From the NCBI GenBank assembly GCA_002293625.1, contig DBDP01000029.1, forward strand, positions 1 through 7,315: a stretch of 7,315 nucleotides of DNA, given 5' to 3'. The position numbers and the translations under genes were made by a program. This document shows positions 5,523-7,315 of this stretch, piece by piece (positions within the stretch are counted from its first letter, which is position 1; each line of letters opens with the position of its first letter). A model generated the notes under the pieces. That model saw only the letters and a program-made list of their open reading frames with translations, was not told where the DNA came from and did no database searches. The DNA comes from Clostridiales bacterium UBA929 (lineage in GTDB: Bacteria; Bacillota; Clostridia; Oscillospirales; UBA929).

Positions 5523-6119
5523 TCACAGAGACATACGCTTTAACGCTTGACGGATAATTTCTTCTACCGGCAGGGTTTCGTCCAGCCCCTTTATGGCCAT
5601 CGCCGCTTCCACCGGGGAATATCCCAGCACACACAGCGCGGCCTGCGCCTCGGTGAACGTGTCGCCCGCTGTCTCAAACATACTGCTTCCGCCGCCAGCG
5701 GCGGAAACCGCCGCCGTGTCGCGCGAGAGTTTGTCCTTCAACTCCAAGATGATGCGCTGGGCGAGTTTCTTCCCCACGCCCGGTGCTCCGGTTAGCGCCT
5801 TCTCATCGCCGGTAATCACAGCCAGCGCCAGCTTCTCCGGCGTCCCGACCGACAGAATGGAGATCGCTGCCTTCGGCCCCACGCCCGAAATCCCGATCAG
5901 CAGCCGGAAAGATGTAAGTTCCTCCCGCGAGGCAAAACCGTACAATTCGCAAACCGCCTCGCGTAGATGCAGGTGCGTAAACAGGCGCGCCTGTTCGCCC
6001 TTCTTGATGCGGGAAAGCGTTTGCAGAGACGTACTGACGGCGTAGGATACCCCATCGGTATCAATCACGGCAAGGTACGGTTCGGTGTGTTCTACCGTTC
6101 CGCTGACGGCGTAAATCAT
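5523..6119 (-). CDS. ruvA: Holliday junction branch migration complex subunit RuvA
   Basis: RuvA is the tetrameric junction-binding protein that holds the Holliday junction and recruits RuvB. From ATG 6119 it has 198 residues, the usual size. It begins MIYAVSGTVE like the family's OB-fold domain I (1-62). It then shows two helix-hairpin-helix motifs, LIGISGVGPKAA (about 74-85) and LTGAPGVGKKLA (about 109-120), with QRIILELKDKL continuing the latter. After a flexible Ala/Gly linker comes domain III (about 151-198), which binds RuvB. An in-frame ATG three codons upstream (6128) sits only 2 nt from the AAAGGAG site, whereas 6119 has 11 nt. Neither spacing is ideal, and family alignment favours 6119. 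A much longer open frame back to 6227 runs through ruvC and is not credible. It is flanked by ruvC and ruvB. Confidence 0.96.
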   Translation of the reverse strand: MIYAVSGTVEHTEPYLAVIDTDGVSYAVSTSLQTLSRIKKGEQARLFTHLHLREAVCELYGFASREELTSFRLLIGISGVGPKAAISILSVGTPEKLALAVITGDEKALTGAPGVGKKLAQRIILELKDKLSRDTAAVSAAGGGSSMFETAGDTFTEAQAALCVLGYSPVEAAMAIKGLDETLPVEEIIRQALKRMSL

Positions 6120-6174
6120 TGTAAGCATTTCTCCTTTACAGGGATTAACAACGCGCCCTACATCGCTCGTTCGC
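6120..6174. repeat. ruvC-ruvA spacer with TGTAGGG motif
   Basis: This 55-nt spacer contains, on the - strand, TGTAGGGCGCG (from 6162) and AGGG...CCCT arms across about 6141-6159. It also holds the ruvA ribosome binding site AAAGGAG (6137-6131). The ten bases CGCCCTACAT at 6154-6163 also occur at 2958-2967. I treat it as a degenerate copy of the same palindrome family. Confidence 0.5.
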
Positions 6175-6186
6175 TTACGGCGAACA
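6163..6186 (-). repeat. Second copy of the GTTCGCC hairpin unit, overlapping ruvC end
   Basis: The - strand reads TGTTCGCCGTAAGCGAAC then GAGCG (6186-6164). The structured repeat at 2607-2629 reads TGTTCGCCGCAGGCGAAC then GAGCG, so 21 of 23 bases match. Here the stem is GTTCGC/GCGAAC (6169-6174 with 6180-6185) and the ruvC stop TAA lies in its loop. The last three ruvC codons therefore come from the repeat. Confidence 0.7.
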
Positions 6187-6684
6187 CGGTATTTTGTTGA
6201 GCTTCCCCACCACCGACCCCGCCGCATAGGCGTGACATATCGCGACCGCCAACGCGTCGGCGGCGTCGTCGGGACGGGGCATACGCGACAGGCGCAGCAG
6301 CGTCCGCGTCATCTCCATCACCTGTTTTTTTTCCGCGTTTCCGTAACCCGTGACGGCCAGCTTCACCTGTTGCGGTGAGTATTCCGCGACCGGCAGTCCG
6401 TGACGCGCCGCCGCCATCAATATCACGCCGCGGCTGTGCGCAACCGGCAGACCTGTATTGACGTTCTTCTGAAAATACAGTTCCTCTATGCCCAGCGCGT
6501 CGGGCTTAAACGTTTCCAAAAGCTCGGTAAAATCCTCATAGACCGTCAGCAGCCGCCGCTCCAGCTTCTCACCCGCCGGAGTACGGATCACGCCGTGCCG
6601 GACATGCGCCGGACTTCCCTTCCCGCAGTCCAGCACCCCGAATCCCACAATCGCGAGACCCGGGTCGATACCTAAGACGCGCAT
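6175..6684 (-). CDS. ruvC: Crossover junction endodeoxyribonuclease RuvC
   Basis: RuvC is the dimeric RNase H-fold nuclease that resolves Holliday junctions, acting with RuvAB. The protein has 169 residues, normal for the family. The four acidic catalytic residues are placed as expected: D7 in LGIDPG, E67/E68 in IEELYF (the usual E66 equivalent), and D140 and D143 in RPDDAADALA. The conserved FQKNVNT (71-77) and YSPQQVK (102-108) segments are also present. ATG 6684 has GGAG five bases upstream and overlaps the end of the ynbB-like gene by 13 nt, which suggests translational coupling. The end is unusual. The codons for C-S-P and the stop are formed by a dispersed hairpin repeat, so the original C-terminus may have been replaced without touching the catalytic core. 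The function is very likely retained. Confidence 0.97.
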   Translation of the reverse strand: MRVLGIDPGLAIVGFGVLDCGKGSPAHVRHGVIRTPAGEKLERRLLTVYEDFTELLETFKPDALGIEELYFQKNVNTGLPVAHSRGVILMAAARHGLPVAEYSPQQVKLAVTGYGNAEKKQVMEMTRTLLRLSRMPRPDDAADALAVAICHAYAAGSVVGKLNKIPCSP

Positions 6685-7315
6685 AATAACTCCAGCGCTG
6701 TCAGGATCCCCAGTTTTCCCGCCTCATAAGTCAAGCCGCCCTGCAAGTACGCCGTATAGGGCGGTCGAATCGGCGCGTCGCAGGATAGCTCTATTGAAGC
6801 GCCCTGCACAAACGTCCCCGCCGCCATCACCACGCGGTCATGGTACCCCGGCATGTCCCACGGTTCGGGAGCGGCAAAACTGTCCACCGGGCTGCCCGCC
6901 TGTATTCCCCGGGCAAACGTTAACAGCGGTTCCGGCGCGCCGAAACGAATCGCCTGGATGATGTCGCACCTCGCCTCTTGCGGCAGCGGCGAAACATCAT
7001 AACCGAGTTCTTGCAGCATGGCTGCGGCAAACGCCGCTGTCTTCAGCGCCTGCGCCACGGTGTGCGGCGCTTGGAACAAACCTTGAAAAATCAAACGGTT
7101 ACCGCCGGGGTTCGCGCCGCATTCCCGCCCGACCCCGTTCAGCGCGACCGCCGCTTTATCCACGAGTTCCCGCCGCCCCGCGACGTAACCGCCGCACGGC
7201 GCAAGTCCCCCGCCGGGGTTTTTGATCAGCGAGCCGGCGATCAGGTCTGCTTCGCACGGTTCTTCCGTCTCAACAAACTCGCAGTAGCAATTGTCCACAA
7301 CCACCGGCGCATCGC
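6672..7315 (-). CDS. ynbB: Methionine gamma-lyase family protein (YnbB / aluminium resistance), partial
   Basis: This is the C-terminal part, about 214 codons, of a PLP-dependent enzyme of the Met_gamma_lyase/aluminium-resistance family (YnbB in Bacillus). The frame runs off the right edge, and the preserved start reads D-A-P-V-V-V-D-N. The motif AGSLIKNPGGG holds the Lys expected to bind PLP (codon about 7223-7221). It is followed by APCGGYVAG, a FQGLFQAPHT segment, DIIQAI, GSPVDSF, PWDMPGYHDRV and PYTAYLQGGLTYE, all in the family's order. The fold is cystathionine-lyase-like, but the physiological substrate is not established for most members, so methionine gamma-lyase activity should not be assumed. 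It is the first visible gene of the cluster and overlaps ruvC by 13 nt. The functional link to recombination is unclear. The family call is firm. Confidence 0.92.
   Translation of the reverse strand, partial: DAPVVVDNCYCEFVETEEPCEADLIAGSLIKNPGGGLAPCGGYVAGRRELVDKAAVALNGVGRECGANPGGNRLIFQGLFQAPHTVAQALKTAAFAAAMLQELGYDVSPLPQEARCDIIQAIRFGAPEPLLTFARGIQAGSPVDSFAAPEPWDMPGYHDRVVMAAGTFVQGASIELSCDAPIRPPYTAYLQGGLTYEAGKLGILTALELLCAS

Noticed and set aside
6120..6227. N-terminally extended RuvA starting at 6227 (234 residues)
   Set aside because: The extension overlaps ruvC coding sequence in another frame, is Arg-rich and unlike RuvA, and the family start M-I-Y-A-V lies at 6119.

Overview
The window looks like a piece of a moderately GC-rich Clostridia-type Firmicute genome, probably a gut or rumen lineage of the Oscillospirales/Christensenellales kind. 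The order is an inference. It rests on a multi-CnaB (SpaA-type) surface protein, a methionine gamma-lyase-like YnbB protein, RuvC as the Holliday junction resolvase (Bacilli normally use RecU), a decayed tail resembling HelD/UvrD helicases, and intergenic spaces filled with short palindromic repeats.

Left part, + strand (1-2586): the 3' portion, 861 codons, of a large secreted or surface protein. It has an unrecognised N-terminal segment, a Pro-rich linker, seven tandem CnaB/SpaA-like beta-sandwich domains, a striking C-x3-C ladder of five cysteines, and a Pro/Thr/Gly-rich tail. There is no LPXTG motif and no membrane anchor.

Middle (2587-2970): no intact gene. This stretch holds a dense structured repeat, the C-terminal remnant of a superfamily 1 helicase in one reading frame, and two further palindromes. 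The + strand surface gene and the - strand operon converge here, so it looks like a junction or scrap region.

Right part, - strand (7315 down to 2971): a co-directional cluster transcribed right to left. The order is ynbB-like (5' end beyond the window), ruvC, ruvA, ruvB, glmM. ynbB and ruvC overlap by 13 nt, and ruvC, ruvA, ruvB and glmM follow with gaps of 55, 115 and 46 nt, so one transcript is plausible. RuvA and RuvB form the branch-migration motor and RuvC cuts the junction. GlmM makes glucosamine-1-phosphate for the cell wall and is not a usual member of a ruv operon. No convincing promoter for the cluster is visible, so it should lie to the right of the window.

The most interesting structure is how dispersed repeats are woven into gene ends. 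A hairpin repeat supplies the last residues and stop codon of ruvC. A 14-bp repeat supplies a ten-residue tail on RuvB. A palindrome supplies the end of the helicase remnant's reading frame. No CRISPR array, tRNA, rRNA or intact transposase was seen, and nothing here by itself demonstrates a new defence or mobile system.
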